NCBI RefSeq assembly: GCF_000018685.1 | Contig: NC_010001.1 | Span: forward strand, 2,186,001-2,250,000 | Length of the DNA stretch: 64,000 nt | Reading direction: 5' to 3' | Origin: Lachnoclostridium phytofermentans ISDg | GTDB taxonomy: Bacteria; Bacillota; Clostridia; Lachnospirales; Lachnospiraceae | Shown here: in pieces, positions 62,749 through 64,000 of the stretch | How the letters are laid out: the number at the start of each line of letters is the position of its first letter | Numbering within the stretch: position 1 is the first letter of the stretch | Notes under the pieces: generated by a model | What the model was told of the DNA's origin: nothing | The model's database searches: none | Seen by the model: the letters and a program-made list of their open reading frames with translations, nothing else | Program-made: the position numbers and the translations under genes

Positions 62749-64000
62749 ATGAATAACGTTATCATGTATAGTATTGCATTAATGTCAGTTATTGTTGTGA
62801 TTGTTATGCTTATTAAAAAGATGGATATCAAGATAACCATGTTTGCGATGGGTGTAGTTTTAATGTATATTGCAACATTTATGGGAAATACAATTGGTGG
62901 TGAAGGCTTTAAATCATCAGGATTGACTATCTTAGATCCATTACTGGTCATTATCAATGAATTTAAATCTTCACTTAATTCCGCTGGGTTTATCATAATG
63001 ATTTTAGGCGGTTATACCTCATATATGTCAGCAATTGGAGCAAACGATGTAACTGTTCATACTTTAACTAAACCAATCAAAAAAATTAAGTCTGTATACA
63101 TTTTAGTTCCGGTTGTTTTCCTTATTGGAAATTTACTTTCCTTGGTGATACCAAGTGCATCTAATTTAGCAATTATACTGCTTGCTACGTTATATCCAGT
63201 ACTTCGCGAGGCAGGAATGACACCCCTTACTACAGCAGCAGTACTCGCGACAACTGCAACTGTTATGCCGACTCCATTAGGTGGAGATAACGTGGCGATT
63301 GCTACAGAACTTGCAAAATATCCTGAATTTGCTGGACTAACTGTATCAAATTATGTTTTAAAATATCATGCACTAGTATCGATTCCAACCTTAGCATTTA
63401 TGGCAGCAGTACATTTCTTTTGGCAAAAGTATTTGGATAAAAGAAACGCAAACCAAATGGAAAATAAGGTAGAAATAGAGGCTGTGAAAGATATTAAAGG
63501 TGGCATGCTATTTCGTACTGTATATACCATTTTACCAGTATTCCCAATATTATTGTTAATCGCGATTTATTTGTTCGATACTTTCACTGGGGTTACAGTA
63601 AATGTTAGCGTCGAGCTAGCAGCAGTAGTTTCCTTTATAATTGCTATCTTTTGCGAGGCTATACGTAGGAAAAGTACAGCAGAAGCTCTGAATAAAACGG
63701 AATCTTTCTTTAAAGGAATGGGTAGTTCCCTGCCAATCGTCGCTTTATTAGTGGCAGCAACCGTGTATGTGTCAGGTCTTAAATCAATTGGTCTGATATC
63801 ATCACTACAATCCACAATGCTTGAAATTCAAGGTTCAGGCTTAGGATTTATCTTACCATTAATTCTTGTTGGATTAACCATATTAATTGTTTTATTAAGT
63901 GGAAGCGGTACCGCATTATTTTATGCGTTAGTACCTCTAATGATGCCTTTGGCTACAGCGGCTGGTATTAATGCACTTGCTGTGACGATACCGATGGCGT
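62749..64000 (+). CDS. DcuC-family carrier, nucleoside-locus copy 2 (3' end outside window)
   Basis: Open frame from ATG 62749 to the window edge (at least 417 codons), no stop seen. GGAG at about 62735. Same family as the protein at 58708: LVIPSASNLAIILLATLYPV (about 130-149), MPTPLGGDNVAIATE near 175-189, and LLSGSGTALFYALVPLMMP near 382-400; an extra cytoplasmic loop segment (KYLDKRNANQMENKVEIEAV) in the middle. The presence of two paralogues around nucleoside catabolic genes supports a shared physiological role in uptake of nucleosides or export of a product. Confidence 0.85.
   Translation, partial: MNNVIMYSIALMSVIVVIVMLIKKMDIKITMFAMGVVLMYIATFMGNTIGGEGFKSSGLTILDPLLVIINEFKSSLNSAGFIIMILGGYTSYMSAIGANDVTVHTLTKPIKKIKSVYILVPVVFLIGNLLSLVIPSASNLAIILLATLYPVLREAGMTPLTTAAVLATTATVMPTPLGGDNVAIATELAKYPEFAGLTVSNYVLKYHALVSIPTLAFMAAVHFFWQKYLDKRNANQMENKVEIEAVKDIKGGMLFRTVYTILPVFPILLLIAIYLFDTFTGVTVNVSVELAAVVSFIIAIFCEAIRRKSTAEALNKTESFFKGMGSSLPIVALLVAATVYVSGLKSIGLISSLQSTMLEIQGSGLGFILPLILVGLTILIVLLSGSGTALFYALVPLMMPLATAAGINALAVTIPMA

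Overview
The window looks like a chromosomal segment of an AT-rich, anaerobic, spore-forming Firmicute of the Lachnospiraceae/Clostridium type. The evidence is strong AGGAGG-type ribosome binding sites, frequent TTG and GTG starts, a spore photoproduct lyase, rubrerythrin, a K+-type membrane pyrophosphatase and secreted GH18 chitinases. From memory the gene order fits Lachnoclostridium (Clostridium) phytofermentans or a close relative; that is an inference which a database search would settle. No rRNA, tRNA or CRISPR array was seen.

Layout. 1-3857 (-): 5' part of a very large SLH-anchored surface protein with a GH55-like beta-helix. 4.3-6.8 kb: a membrane protein, spore photoproduct lyase and a small helical protein with an odd start. 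6.9-20.0 kb: a tetrapyrrole/sulfite block. cbiK, a YeiH-type exporter, an AsrC-like sulfite reductase and a CoA-disulfide-reductase/rhodanese flavoprotein lie on the minus strand. They diverge from a LysR regulator and a hemA-sirC-hemC-cobA/hemD-hemB-hemL run on the plus strand, which makes siroheme/corrin precursors. The same LysR-like palindrome lies in the divergent promoter region and upstream of hemA. 20.4-28.3 kb: small regulators, an orphan sugar-binding lipoprotein, SDR, MBL, rubrerythrin and a CopZ-like Fe-S protein, with decayed fragments between them. 28.4-32.3 kb (-): two GH18 chitinases that share modules in different order. 33.4-42.2 kb: a UvrA-like ABC protein, a decapitated P-type ATPase, a complete IS30-like element inserted in a short tandem-repeat array, and an MgtA-like P-type ATPase. 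42.5-55.2 kb: XRE-DUF1232, a DUF11 surface protein with a remnant repeat, small proteins, L25/Ctc, MATE with a divergent Lrp regulator, H+/Na+-pyrophosphatase, and a methyltransferase with an attenuator-like leader. 55.7-58.0 kb: a GH18-like domain fused to internalin-like leucine-rich repeats. 58.7-64.0 kb: a nucleoside/ribose locus (DcuC-type carrier, GNAT, ribokinase, nucleoside hydrolase, second DcuC-type carrier running off the window), whose promoter is flanked by two LacI-type operators.

How the genes work together. The best-supported system is sulfite/siroheme handling. The heme-precursor genes plus CobA and SirC give sirohydrochlorin; a chelatase (CbiK) is next door; the siroheme enzyme, a persulfide/disulfide reductase and a putative sulfur-oxyanion exporter are divergently linked to one LysR regulator. 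A second theme is polysaccharide attack at the cell surface (GH55-like SLH protein, two chitinases, orphan solute-binding protein, GH18-LRR protein). The most interesting less-described items are the leader-peptide/alternative-hairpin arrangement before the methyltransferase at 54.4 kb, the pair of DcuC-type carriers enclosing nucleoside catabolism genes under a two-operator promoter, and the GH18-LRR fusion.
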